Assembly (NCBI RefSeq): GCF_000711695.1
Contig: NW_013546898.1
Location: 1 to 49,181 of the forward strand
Length of the DNA: 49,181 bases
Reading direction: 5' to 3'
Origin: Tilletiaria anomala UBC 951
Lineage: Eukaryota > Basidiomycota > Exobasidiomycetes > Georgefischeriales > Tilletiariaceae
Part shown: in pieces, positions 1 through 11,425 of the stretch
How positions within the stretch are numbered: position 1 is the stretch's first letter
Layout: every line of letters starts with the position of its first letter
The notes under the pieces: model-generated
Told to the model about the DNA's origin: nothing
Databases searched by the model: none
Seen by the model: the letters and a program-made list of their open reading frames with translations, nothing else
Position numbers and translations under genes: made by a program

Positions 1-95
1 GGGTTAGTGGCATACTGTTTCGTTGCCATCCAAGCTTGTTCATTGAACAATGTGAAGATCTCGAAACGACCTGGGTTCGATTCCCAGTTACAGCA
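1..95 (+). tRNA. tRNA-Gly (GCC), 5' end cut off by the window, with an intron
   Basis: The window starts at about tRNA position 9. The A-box region (GGTTAGTGG) lies at 2-10 and the B-box (GGTTCGATTCC) at 74-84. The anticodon stem pairs 18-22 with 62-66, and its loop reads TT-GCC-A plus T61, giving anticodon GCC at 25-27. A 32-nt intron (29-60) sits after position 37, the canonical site. The T-stem is 71-75/83-87. The 3' acceptor strand TTACAGC plus discriminator A (88-95) predicts a missing 5' strand GCTGTAA; G1:C72, C2:G71 and A73 suit glycine identity in fungi. Anticodon-loop wording closely resembles known yeast tRNA-Gly(GCC). Confidence 0.88.
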
Positions 96-108
96 AACAA
101 CCAAATAC

Positions 109-114
109 TTTTTT
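109..114 (+). terminator. Pol III terminator of the tRNA-Gly gene
   Basis: A run of six T residues lies 14 nt downstream of the tRNA 3' end, as expected for RNA polymerase III termination. A second T-rich run follows at about 119-123. Confidence 0.75.
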
Positions 115-581
115 GCATATTTTTAGCATCCTTTGGACCTGACTCCCGGTCTTTGATTGTGCTCAGCCATACTTTTTCAATCCGCGTTTGTGTGGGAAAC
201 TGTGTATATTTACGAATGAGCAGGTTCATATTACACATGTTACGCACCTGGCGCTTGGGACTCCCACAGTTCAAGGGCTATGTAGAGCATTCAAATTGAC
301 GCGACGCGTCATGCGTCCTTCCAGTCGATCAGACTTGCCACAGGTACGCAATGTTCCATCAAAATACGTTGGTCTCAAGGTGCTCGACTGCTCGGACCTT
401 CTTGATTGCGGCCTTTTGGCCTACTTGCGGCAACAGCAGGTTTCAATGTGGTCGGCTTGGCGATTTCGCTTCTGGCTGAAAAGCGGATTCTGGATTCAGA
501 GCTATAGGTTCTAACACCCCTGGGCCTGTGGAAGGTCACTTGCAACTCCTGCTCCTGACTTTCCGCCAATCATCATTGACA
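115..581. other. Intergenic, tRNA to RCE1
   Basis: No gene recognised. Short open frames here show no family resemblance. It presumably holds the RCE1 promoter and 5' leader. Confidence 0.6.
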
Positions 582-1919
582 ATGGACAGGTCGCTGTCGC
601 TTCCACTCCTTTCAACAGGAAATGCCATATTCACCTGTTCAGCAGCAACTCTGTCCTACGTCGGCTCGATTTATCTTTTCTCTGCTCATCGCATCGGAAG
701 CCATCCAGCAGCTCAGTATGACAACGAAAAACTGATTCGACATAGACTACGAATGGTCTCTTTTAGCACGCTGACAAGCTTGGTCGGATGCGCCGCCACC
801 ATCTGGTCGAAGCTTCCAGCACTAAATGGCGTGAGCAAACGACAAAGGCGACAAGCTCAACTTTATTGACTTTCTGACGCGGTTGCCTCATGTTTGCATT
901 CTCAGACACTCACATTGCGGCGGTCCCTTCGACTCTTAGGCATCCCTCTGCCAGAGGCAAATTTGGAAGCGATTGTCAATGGAGCACGAGAGCACCTTGC
1001 TCCAGCCGTGGCATTTCCACTCGGCTTGACTGCACTCATATACTGCGGCCCACTTTATTGTTGCTTCTTGGATCAATCGCTACCATTTCAAAGACAGTTT
1101 AGTTTCAAGAGGGATGTCCTATTTCGCTTCAGTCAGCTACAAGGTCTAAGAACTTTCGTTGTGGTACGTTTCGATATTCTATATTCCAAGCGCTTCTAGA
1201 CTTCTGGGCTGAGACCGGTCAGGTGCACAGGGCCCTCTCACCGAAGAGTTGGTCTTCCGGTCTTGCATCATTGGCGTCTCCTTGTGCAGCGGTTTCAGCA
1301 GGATGAGCCTCATCTTTCTCACACCTGCATATTTCTCAATAGGTGGGCCACTATAGTCACCGGATCTGCGGCCGTTAAATGCTCATTTCTCGACTTGGTA
1401 CGCAGCTCACTTCCATCATGCGTGGGAAAACTACGTCGGCGAGGGCAAAACTCGCAAAGCTCTGAAGCGCTCAGTGCAGCGTGCAAGTGAGTAATAAAGC
1501 TTCGTGTTGAATACCAGCCGCTTCTGCTGACGTGCGCACACCCTCAGTCTTTCAAATGCTGTACACCGCCATCTTTGGATGGTATGCGAATACGTTGCTG
1601 CTCCGAACAGGCGAGTGAGAACCGCTCTTCGCTTGATTGTAAACAAACCACGCTCAAGACGGTTGTGCTGAACAGAGTCCCTCGCATTGCAGGGAACGTG
1701 ATTGTGCCATTCCTTTCCCACGTGTTCTGCAATGTGATGGGACTGCCTGACTTATTCCACGCCGAAGAAACGCACCCTCAACGGAAGCTATGTGTGTGCA
1801 TCATGCTGCTAGGTGCCCTACTGCAAACCTGCGCGCTGATTTCCCCCCTTTCATGCCAGCCATTCGTATGGCGCATCTTGCTGGCATCGCAGCATTTGTC
1901 GGCTTTTTTGGTCGCTTGA
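582..1919 (+). CDS. RCE1: CAAX prenyl protease 2 (type II CAAX endopeptidase, Rce1)
   Basis: Removes the last three residues of prenylated CAAX proteins (Ras, Rho GTPases, mating pheromones) in the ER membrane. Six exons: 582-830, 906-1163, 1231-1342, 1406-1486, 1548-1610, 1693-1919; 329 aa, close to yeast Rce1 (315). The ATG at 582 opens on a hydrophobic N-terminus. The family's catalytic motifs are all visible: EExxxR at Glu174, Glu175 and Arg179; FxxxH with His208 in AHFHH; HxxxN with His264 and Asn268 in HVFCN. Several hydrophobic helices fit a multi-pass ABI-family protein. Four introns are GT-AG; the fifth (1611-1692) begins GC, because no GT donor in the region gives the required phase. 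It converges with PHO13, leaving 87 bp between stop codons, so their 3' UTRs probably overlap. Confidence 0.93.
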
Positions 1920-2006
1920 CGCGTCCAACCCTTTTCGGCGGCTCCGCCCTCTGGCAACAATGACGGGATAACATGTCTTCCAGCATACAATAAATTGCTA
2001 TGAAGT

Positions 2007-3239
2007 CTATTGCAACACATCAAAGCTGCCTAAAGAGTCCACACAGTAGGTCGGGATTGTCTTTGCATCCGACGCGTCAATTTCAGAACGTTTCGAGATG
2101 CCAGTGAGAACCAGCATGGTGTCGATGCCGCCATTGATGCCGAATTGGATGTCGGTATTGAGACGATCACCAACAAAGATGGCCCTCGATTTGTCGAAGT
2201 GCGTAACAGCCTCGATGCAGTCAAGCATTGGCTTGTTCGGCTTGCCGATGATGATCGGTGCACGTCCACTCGCGAAGAGGAGCGGGGCGCTGAGTGCTCC
2301 TGAGCCCGGCCACGGTCCGCCGCGAGCTGGGAAAGTGGAGTCATCGTTGGTAAGGAGGAAGTGGCATCCACCGCCTGTCTCATTTGCTCTGACGGGGCCA
2401 TCTGCGCCATCTCTCGTAATGTACTTGAACGCTTTGGCGAGCTTGAGATAATTGATGTGCATGTCGAACCCGCAGAGAACCGCACCGACGCTGTGATCTA
2501 GAGACCGTTCAGAGTTGAGCAGGCTGAAGTCCATGGAAGGTAAAAAATGTTTGTCGGCAGGATCCTGCGTTGGATCCGGGGTTCGAGAAAATAAGTATCG
2601 TGCAGCGGCTGGAAGTCACTATGGAATTCGGGATACCCACTGTGCCTCCGCAATAGTCCAGCCCTACCGCCTTCAATTCCTCCTCAATACCCTCCATGCC
2701 GATAACATAAACTTTGCGGTCTTTTGGAAGGTCAAGCACCTTAGAGATGTACACCGCCGCCGCATATGAAGATGAGAACACCTCGCACTACAGAAGGTAG
2801 ACATTTCGTCCGAAAGTTATATAAGATGAGAATCAGGCTGGCACGAGAGCCGGTGAGATGGTGGGTTGTGTTTTGCCACGCACCAGTTCGGCTTGAATGG
2901 TCAGCTTCTCGAATTTTTTGAGATAGGCCATTCTGCTCTTGCTGGCATTGTTCGTCACAAAGACAACCTGCTTACCACGCTTTCTCAGCTTCGCGAGGAC
3001 TGACTTTGCGCCTGGAATAAGGTCATCGCCAGACCAGATGACTCCATCGCAGTCTGTAACAGCGAGGTTTGCAGCAGGAGCAACAGATTGCATGCAACAT
3101 GTCAGCAATCACGTCGCTCTTTAGCAGTACTTCGACAAAGAGAGGCTAACGAACCAAAGAGGAAGGTGTCGTATTTGTCGAGGATGGCGGCATACTGTTC
3201 CTGCGAGTCAAGGTACTGATAGGGAGATGGACCTGCCAT
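2007..3239 (-). CDS. PHO13: HAD-family 4-nitrophenylphosphatase / 2-phosphoglycolate phosphatase (Pho13 type)
   Basis: A cytosolic HAD phosphatase of the metabolite-repair type, which in yeast and mammals hydrolyses 2-phosphoglycolate and related toxic side products. Exons on the minus strand: 3239-3155, 3053-2884, 2787-2641, 2564-2007; 319 aa, near the family norm of about 310. The nucleophile motif DCDGVIW is at residues 29-35, with the first Asp codon split by intron 1. Motif II is the TNN after VVFV; motif III Lys lies in GKP; motif IV is GDRLNTD near the C-terminus. The C2-type cap contains the conserved GFDMHINY and TNDDST stretches. Exon 4 was set to begin GDP-ADK from the in-frame AG at 2565; this restores the conserved DPAD segment after GGT. 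The start at 3239 is the only in-frame ATG before the conserved tyrosine-rich N-terminus. Confidence 0.93.
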
Positions 3240-4625
3240 CGTCTTGCGTTTCCTTTAAACCACGCGCGGGATCCACCGTTGAAAAAGGAAGGTCTTCTCC
3301 GGCCAATGTGAGCGAGAGAGGCACGAGCGCTTTGTCCAGGTAGCTAGGGACAGGCTGAGTCGTGGATAAGGCGCATGGTTCAAAAGCAAGGGTCATGGGA
3401 CCACATCGAACTACTCGTTCTTCAGCCTGTCCACAGATATCTCGAGGTAGAGAATCGGTGCAACCATTGCGAGAGCTCATTGAAGCTCAAGTTCGGGTAG
3501 GGTTTAACAAGCACCAGTTCCGTGAGAATCTAATATACGTACTAGTAGGTATATATCGACTTTGACCCTCATGGTGTGGTGAGCTACTGGCTGCTGCCGC
3601 CAGCAATCTCCGTCGTGGGGTTGTCAGTCATCGCGTCGGCCGTCCAGTCTCAGCGAGCTCGGAGAGGGTTTGTCAAAAGGGGCTAGCATTCTCTGACATG
3701 AGACAAAGCACGCTAATCCGAACCAAGAACCGGGAACACCAGTTGCACTGGCGTGCGTTGAGCCCTGCGAGAGTTTGCGACGAGGCCGAGGAGAGAGAAA
3801 GCAGGATGACGTCTTCGCAATCTTGCGACGAGAATCTCGCGCTGCGATGTGCCAGATATGATTGCGCTTCGCCACAGCAGTTGCGCCTGGGCGAAAGAGA
3901 CGGTGAATTGAACATATGTAGGAAGGAACGACAAGAGAGCCAGCCCAGCCCAGCCTCATCGCCACTTTGACTGCACATGGGCGAGTCGGCGACTCTCAGT
4001 TCAAACGAACAAGGCACAGAGATTTGTTGATCGTTGCGAGAACGTGAGACTTAGTAGAGACTCGTGTACGTTCTGCCGGCTGATTTGTGTCCTGCTGATC
4101 TCCCTTACAAAATAAGATGTACCAGCCAAGTGCACGATGGCCGTGGCGGTCACGGCGATGGCCGAGGCGCGACCTTCGCACCTCGCACCTTGCTTGTTCT
4201 CCCCACTTTCCTTCGCCCATCGTATCTATGTGACATCTTCTCTTTCTCGCACTTTCTTGCTTCCCTCGACGCAGACGGCTATTCCGCACACAGAACTGCA
4301 AAAGTGCAAACTCCACCGTCCCAAGCCAGCGGCACACAGCCTTTCTGAATCTCGCAGTGCGTTTGCTTGCACCATTGCTATGTTAAAATCACTATACCCC
4401 TCGAATTCATTTCCTGTTCACCAGCCCATGAAGCCGCCTTCACAGCAACGGCCCTCAAGCGGCATGCACCCAAAAGCATTGCCAAGTTCTACCCACGCAC
4501 CCTAGCGGGAGCAATGCAAAAGCTCCATACGTCTCCAATCTGCATCCAGCACAAAGGAAGTCCATAGTTGTCTGCACGTTTCACTTCCTAGCCAAAAAGG
4601 CGACAGTCAATGCACTAGTTACAAA
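3240..4625. other. Gene-poor stretch upstream of PHO13
   Basis: No gene recognised over about 1.4 kb. The first few hundred bases should hold the PHO13 promoter and leader. Open frames on both strands lack domains, signal peptides and sensible splice chains. Confidence 0.5.
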
Positions 4626-4775
4626 ATGCGCTTCCCATTTCTCCTTGCCACCGTTTTCTTCAGTGCTGTTCACGCAAGCGCCATCGCTGCAGAAGGAAGC
4701 CCTGATGGCGCTTTAGCCGCTCCAGAACGCCTTGATCGCAAGCTAGATCCTATGGACATCAACTTTAGTCATTAG
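4626..4775 (+). CDS. Possible short secreted peptide (49 aa, orphan)
   Basis: An ATG-initiated 49-codon frame. It starts with a textbook signal peptide: Arg-2, then a hydrophobic core FPFLLATVFFSAV, then small residues HASAIAA as a plausible signal peptidase site. About 28 mostly polar residues follow, with dibasic RK near residue 40. No family is recognised. Downstream DNA (4840-4930) encodes a Gly-rich stretch in one frame and 5120-5300 a Ser/Thr/Pro-rich stretch with a good GTGAGT donor at 5020 and CAG acceptor near 5107. The true gene may therefore be longer and spliced, but I could not build a chain that joins these to the signal peptide. It could also be a chance frame. Confidence 0.3.
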   Translation: MRFPFLLATVFFSAVHASAIAAEGSPDGALAAPERLDRKLDPMDINFSH

Positions 4776-5700
4776 CCACTAACTCTTGGCAAACCCCGCG
4801 TATTTGGTAAGCGCATGCTTCCATCCTAAGTAGGAGGCCACCGCGGGATGGCAATGGGGACGGCGCTGGAGGTGGAGGCGGATGGGGCATGACTCCGGCT
4901 CGAACTCGAGCTCCAGATCCAGGGAGCATGGGTGGGTTCCTTGTTCTGTTTCATGCGAGGTGCCTTCAAGCCACCACCGTCTTCTCCGATACGGCTTTCA
5001 CGTCAGGAGCAGCTCATCGAGTGAGTCCATATTGCACCAGTATTGGCCTGCCTCATCGCCTGCTACATCTCTCCGATTGCTGATTTCATTTTGTCCCCTC
5101 CTTTCAGCATCGAGGCCAATGCTTCTTCAAGCAATAACATCTCCCGGCCCACCTCTCGTACAAGCATCATCCCGACATCCTCGCGCACATCCCTCGCAGT
5201 TCATCAGCTGCCACATTCACTGAGCCAGTCACCCGATCCTCCATCGTCGCCCTCAGCTCTCAGCCTCCCGTCTCACCGTCGCTTTCCACCGCCTATTCTA
5301 CGCAGACTAATCAAGTGATCATCGTTTGCCCCATCGCCACGGCCATTGCCGCGGCTCCCACCACGAGACTCAATAATCCATCCGAGTCTCGCATCCCCTG
5401 CAAGCACAACCCGTGTGCAGCACTAGATGGTCGCCCTTCTGACTTCGTACATTGCCATCCTCCTTGCTGCATCATCGCTCTCATAAGAGCCAAATGGCTT
5501 TCTAATGCATGCACTCCGGCTCCTACACGGCTGCTCCTTTCCTTCCAACATGCATTATTGCCCAGGCTAAAAATGGTCGTCCACAATTGCTCCTTTTACA
5601 AATGTGCTATCATAAGCAACAAGACCGAATATTGTTTTTAGGGAGCGTACAGAATTTTTCTTACATGCGCGCCATGTAAAGGTGGTGCACTTGAATCTAC
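4776..5700. other. Ser/Thr/Pro-rich open stretch, gene status unclear
   Basis: Frames around 4840-5640 on the plus strand are biased to Gly and then Ser/Thr/Pro. That could be the rest of a secreted or wall protein, or low-complexity non-coding DNA. No complete gene can be supported. The last part is the 3' flank of the molybdenum cofactor gene. Confidence 0.35.
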
Positions 5701-8008
5701 CTATTGGATCGGACCCAGGAGAATGGCATCAACTTGCTCGCCGACTGCCATTTGATCCGGTTGGCCAAGGGACGGTGGGGGTAGACATAACAAACCATTC
5801 GCTGTGGCCATCGAGTGCATACCGCTGATGATAGTTCATGAATAGCTTGTCAGCCGGCGATCAGGGCATCAAGAGGGTACTGACGCTCACCTGCTCCTCT
5901 GCTGGCCTGTGCTGCTCGCATAGAGCTGGCCAGCTGAATCTGTGCTGATGCAAACGCGATGGAATTCAGGACGTGGATCTAGCTTGACGGGCTGCCTGAG
6001 CTTAACCCGAACGCGTGCCATGCACCATGGATTGGGCGGAGCTTGTGTGTCTTGCGTTCTGCCGAACAATCGCGGTGCTGTGACCGGAGGATAGCCGGCC
6101 ATCTTTCGCAGTGCTGGCACAACAAACACAAAAAAGCAGACCAGTGCCGAGGCTGGGTTTCCAGGAAGCGCAAAAAAGGAGCACGCCTTCGCATTCGGCT
6201 TGTTCACCACTGTCGCAAATGTTGTGGGCTTGCCCGGTTTCATAGACACTCGGCCGAAGTGGATTTTTGCGTCAAGGTCGCGCTCGAGAATGGCTTTGAG
6301 GAGATCGCTTTCACCCATCGACGTGCCACCAGTACTGACAATAACATCCGCTCTTATCATTCCCTCTTTAAGCTTTGCAATGGTCTTGGCACGGTCATCC
6401 TCGACGATTCCCAAATCGATGAATTCGCAGCCTTGACCTTCGATCGCTGCCCTCAAGCCAGGCCTGTTGGAGTCAATAACTTTGAGACATCTGTTGTTCA
6501 CATCATCGCTAGCCGGTGTTTGCGCGTGCAGCTCCACCAATTCGTTTCCAGTTGACAACACAGCTACGACTGGTTTGCGATATGTCTTGACGTACCGCCG
6601 TCCAACAAAAGCAAGGGTGCCGATCTCTCCTCCTAGTATCGAGAGTACGGCTCCTCTTGTTAGAGCAACCTGACCCTGCTTGAGATCGGAGCCAGCCGCT
6701 CGAACGTGGTCACCTCGTCGCGGCAAACGAAGAATGCTGACTACAGACTCCTCACCCTTGCTGGCGTTCTGCGTATCAAGAATGGCTGTGTCTTCAACCA
6801 TGACCATAGCATTCGTACTGGGCGGCAAGCCTTGGCCCGTATTGATACGATAGACTGGTGCATGGATGTCATCTGAGACGGCACTAGTCGGAAGCACAAC
6901 AAAGGTACCCATGTTCACCTTGTCTGCGTCTACCGCATATCCGTCGACATTGCTGGTAGCCACAGGCGGCAAATCGGAGCTAGCTCGGACGTCCTCGGCC
7001 AGGATGTGGCCAGCTAATGCCGAGTCGACGGGTAACTCAAGTACTTCTTCTAGACACTGCGTATGCGAATCGATGAGGTGCAATGCTTTGTCGAGAGGTA
7101 CCATAGGATATGGACTTGTTCTCTTACGCCCCGATGGTCCTGCGTCAGGATCCGCGGTCATGTAAGACAAAGGCTCGGTGCTGTGGGCGGGCTGATGGTC
7201 AGGCCTACAGCAGGAGCAAGCTAATTTGTCGTTCATGAAGCCGCCTTGAGAGACTGCCTGTGCTTTGTCGCTGGGCTCGGGACGGGCCAGATAGCCTTGC
7301 ATCGACTTATGGGTCTGAGAGACATCCTTGTTCGCCATCAGCTTGAGAGCGTGCAGTAAGACAGGCGTTTCAGCAGGAAGAAGCACTTCAATGCACTCTT
7401 TGACCGCTTTCGGGCTCCCCGGAAGACAGATGATGAGCGTATTGCCAGTACTTCTAGTGCGAATGCCAGAGATGCCTCTTGAGAGGGATGCCAAGGGTGT
7501 CTTGCCCAAGGAATGTGCTGTGAGCGCGTGAGTTAAGGCCGGGGTGGGTCTATCAATCAGAGGAGCGATTGCCTGTTCGAAGGGTGCACCAAACAAGGCA
7601 TTTAGGACAAAGGAAGCTAGCCGTCAAACGCTGAAATCCAAGCCAAAGCTCACTTCGGGGGTATTGTCCCTAGGGCTGAAGCCAGTACCGCCGCTCGTTA
7701 TGACGAGGTCCACGCGCTGCTCATCGCAACATGCCAGAACCACCGCTGAGATGACATTCGTGTCGTCTGAAGCGACATACTGTCTGTCGACTCGTATCTG
7801 GCCATTAGAAGCGAGTTCTAGCTCGGAGCGCAGAAGCGGTCCGGACCTATCAAACGAAGAGTCTCTGGCCGCAGTGTCAGAAACTGGAAAGACATTCGTC
7901 CGTATATACAGCACATCATCATTCCCACTTGAGCATTCAGCTCTCGATTGAAACAGTAAGCCAAGAACCGTACTCACCCGTAATCACAGCCGCCGTAAAG
8001 ATGTCCAT
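5701..8008 (-). CDS. Gephyrin/Cnx1-type molybdenum cofactor synthesis protein (MogA-MoeA fusion)
   Basis: Carries out the last two steps of molybdenum cofactor synthesis in the cytosol: adenylation of molybdopterin (MogA/G domain) and molybdate insertion (MoeA/E domain). Exons on the minus strand: 8008-7978, 7883-7654, 7572-5891, 5824-5701; 688 aa. The N-terminal MogA domain (about 1-174) shows AAVITVSDTAA, GGTGFSPRDNTPE and CLPGSPKA. A Cys/His-containing linker (about 200-235) joins it to MoeA (about 240-688). MoeA carries SNVDGYAVDA, PVVAVLSTGNEL, GGTSMGESD (about 502-510) and PGNPASALV. Domain order is G-E, as in gephyrin and opposite to plant Cnx1. The first exon is 31 nt. The last exon, added from splice signals, restores the conserved SS-G-M-A-ANGLLCLP ending. 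It supplies cofactor to nitrate reductase, sulfite oxidase and xanthine oxidase. Confidence 0.93.
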
Positions 8009-8664
8009 TGCTGGTTGCCTCAAGCAGGCGCTTGTTGTCTGGGAAGAGGGGTAGCGAAGCGGGCAACTGCCTGAATGATTCCTTTGAAGAATACTGCACA
8101 TGTCCTGGATTTCTCTCTGCCAGGGTTGTCAAACGACAAGTCAACAAATCTGGCGAATCAACAGTTACAGTGACCGGCCATGGGGCGATTGGGATGATCT
8201 TGCGATTTCGCCGTCAGAAGTCGAAGCAGAGCGTCTGCTGGTTATCATTCACCAGGCCGATGTAGCCACGCTATCCTACAGTGTGGACGCCAAAACGAGA
8301 TATTCCATCTCATACATTACCCAGTACGAACAACTTGAACTTGATGGAAGAGGTCATATACGACGAGGGTAAATGCAGCTGAACAACGAAATAATAGTGT
8401 TTTGTGACTTGTGCCGGCAAGAGCACTATTTACATAATAGTTGACATCCTGCGGCCCCTCCCCCCGCGGGCGGCGCTATCTCTGTCTCATCCGTGTCTGC
8501 CGACCTGATTATTGAAGACGTCACATCTTTTGTACTCCACTTTCAAACCTGGAGGCTGGAATCAATGGCGCTTGGCTATAGTCCAAGTCTATCATGTCAA
8601 ACGAGTCAAGCTGACGAATCGCGTAGATCTGGAACAGCAGGCGCAACCAATCGTGACGACAACC
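8009..8664. promoter_or_regulatory. Divergent promoter region, molybdenum cofactor gene / EXO84
   Basis: 656 bp separate the two start codons, transcribed away from each other. A C-rich tract (cctccccccgcgggcgg) lies at about 8456-8472. No gene or clear TATA box seen. Confidence 0.55.
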
Positions 8665-11232
8665 ATGTCTCGTTCGCTCCGCACACGACCTCAAACGCTA
8701 TACCAACAGAATGAATCCGTTGACGATCAAGGGCGTCTGCTCGCGGTCTCTAGCACCGGGGGTATGCCTGATGCGCAATACGGGGCCCAGAATGCGGCAC
8801 AAAGAAATATCAGCAAGTCTGCAGCACGCAGCTCGGGCAACGAAGGCTCCAACGCACCTGCATTGGCTCCCAGCGGTCCCAGGTCCAAAGTCAGCTCGAA
8901 TCTGAAGAAGCGCCTGTCGATGCGATACAAAGATGGAGCCGATCCGCTTCAAGGTCACATATATCGGATGGCTACTGCCTCGGACGTTCCGCAAGTACCC
9001 AGCATTCCTACGACCTTCTTGCACCATGGGAAGGGTGGAACACCTTTGGCTCCGCATCAGGAGGACATGATGAACGCAGCCATGTCGATCCCAGGCTTCT
9101 CTCTCGGGCAGGGCCACCGCTTCCTTCCAGTGGTGGGTGCGACTGTAGAACAAGGGGGCGTAAAGGTATCAACAGATCCCGCACCTTTCGGTGGCCCTCC
9201 AAGCGGCGCCTTGCTAGTCTCGTCACAGCGCAACTTCCACCCTGTCGATCCGCAACATGTACCCGGTCAATTCAGTCGCGCCCACGCCACCTCTTCGGCC
9301 GGGGGAGATGCAGCTGGTGCCGATCTCCATTTTATTGGGAGCGAACGATTCGATCCACAGACATGTAAGCAATACTTACCCGTGATGAGAGTCGGCGAGT
9401 AACGTCACGACTAATACAGACTGCGCATCACCGGCGTGCGCCGTGTTTAGACCTCCGCGCTCTTGCAGCAGACAACGGCCCAGATACAGATGGGTCCGTT
9501 CAACAAGGGCGTGACGCACTGCTTAAACTCAAGGAGCATGCAAAGGCCGACCTAAGGCGGCAAGTTTTTGCCAACTACGGTGATTTCATCAGCATCAGTA
9601 AAGAGGTAGCAGGCCTCGAGAACGACACGTTGGAGTTGAAGGAGCTACTTCGCGAATGGGCAGCTTTACCTGCCTCACTAGACTCCAATGAATCATTGAT
9701 GCAGCACAGCGGTGGGATTGGGAGCGTTGGTGCACTCTCAGCCGGATTCACTTGTTCGTCCAGAAGCTGAGATCCGCAAGCCAGTGACTGGTTAACTTAT
9801 GCTCACCCGCCTCGCAGCTTTGTCTTCAGCCGCTGTCGGCTCACGCCTCAGTGCTCGCAACAGTATACAAGACCTCTCACAGGTCTATAAAGCACAAATT
9901 CAAGCTTTGTGGGAGAATGTTGAGGGCTCGCAAAGATTTGTCTCCCATGCACCAGGACGACACCTGATAGCGGAGGCGCCGAACTTTATAGAGATGAACA
10001 GTGCGACCTATCGTCCCAAACAGCCGGTATCATTACTTCTGCTAGACGACCTGCTTCTCGTGGCGACGCGCAAGCGTAAACAAATGAGCACCAAAGTGCA
10101 GCTATCGGCAGACCGTTGCTTTAATTTAGGGGAGATAGTAGTCATCGACCTCAAAGATGCGTCCGATCTCAGCAACGCCATCAAGATCAAGCGGGGAAAG
10201 GAAGTATATGTATACCGCACTGAGCGACTTGAGGAGAAGAAGTCATTGTTGAGCTCATTCAGAAGAGTCGCCGAGGAACTTGCAGTCAAACGCCGGCAAC
10301 AAGCAAACGAGTCCTCTAACAAAATTCGGGACTCGCTCTCGGGGCAAGATCTTGACGACCAAGACCCCGACAATATGCAGGCGTGTGAGAAACGCGTCTT
10401 CGAATGGTCGGATGAGCTCGCTGTGTCAATCGCACTCAGACAATGGGAGGAGGCGGTTTCTTTGGTCGAAAAGGGTGAGAAAGTTCCTGAATCGCATGCC
10501 GTGCCATACTTACAACAGCAACATACGCATTGCAGGTAACGAGATGCTCGCTGCTTGCGCAAAGGGAGATTTGTTGCATGCACAGATCGGGGCGAGACTA
10601 CAACAACACGCAACATCGCTGAAGGCTGCTCTCTGTCTGGCACTGTCTAGCCCCGTTCTGAAGAAAGCCAGCGTTGTGCGGTTCGTGTCGTACATGTTGC
10701 GCCTAGACCAAGGGGAGACAGCGCGCGAGCTATTTCTCAATTCAAGATCAGAACTTCTGAAGCGACGCTGCCGACAGATTCGATTCGAGGGGGACGTAGG
10801 TCTCTACATTTCAGAGCTTGCGTTGGTACATTTCACGATCGTCAAAAATACCAGCGAGTGGTACATGAGCGCGTTCAAAGACAACAGGATGGCATCAGGT
10901 GAGCCATCCATTATGCATGAGCTTTTACCAGCATGGAGTGCATTCCACTCACCCCATGCAATATCGCAGGTTTTATTAAGTGGGCAACAGCGCAAATCGG
11001 CTTGTACGCGGACACTTTCCGCAAACAGGTGTACGACGCAGATCATGGGGCGGACAAGGATCCGAGGGTCGTTGCTGAGGCTGTGGAGATCAGTCAAAGG
11101 AGTGCATCTCAACTGAAAGAGGTCGGTCTCGACTTCGGCTTCTTACTAGAGTAAGTGTCGATATCGTGTTCTTTCGAAGGAGGAATTGACCAGCTTTTCC
11201 CTAGTGAGCTCTTGAAGCCACCAGTAAAATGA
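8665..11232 (+). CDS. EXO84: Exocyst complex component EXO84
   Basis: Subunit of the octameric exocyst that tethers secretory vesicles to the plasma membrane at growth sites. Exons: 8665-9364, 9451-9753, 9818-10474, 10536-10898, 10970-11150, 11205-11232; 743 aa. The Ser/Pro-rich N-terminus is followed by a family-typical FDPQTYLRAL segment (Tyr234 split by intron 1). The Vps51/Exo84 coiled-coil region (LENDTLELKELLREW) comes next, then a PH-like domain (about 365-490, GRHLIAEA and LLLVATRK) and the C-terminal CATCHR helices (LRLDQGETARELFL, RFEGDVGLYISELA). Intron 2 is uncertain: a donor at 9730 also keeps frame with the same acceptor. The final exon is only 28 nt and encodes ELLKPPVK after an AG|GTAAGT donor; reading through instead would stop at once. 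The start is the first in-frame ATG after the upstream promoter. Confidence 0.92.
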
Positions 11233-11390
11233 ATGTGTATTTTGCTTTGTTTCATGTGGCGCCAGAGTGAGGCTCCCTTCGCGGAATCTGTAAAAACTGA
11301 TCTGCGTCATTTTGCTCATCGGCCGTACGATTCTTGATTGTCCTTGGGCTTGAATTAGGAATCTTTATCATTTGGCCCCGAGTGCCGGTG

Positions 11391-11400
11391 ATATATATAA
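11391..11400 (+). promoter_or_regulatory. TATA-like core upstream of a 139-aa orphan ORF
   Basis: ATATATATAA at 11391-11400 lies about 25 bp before the ATG at 11426. That is close to the usual TATA-to-start-site distance and would leave almost no 5' UTR. Function not shown. Confidence 0.25.
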
Positions 11401-11425
11401 GCGCTGCGGGCGCACACAGCTGACA

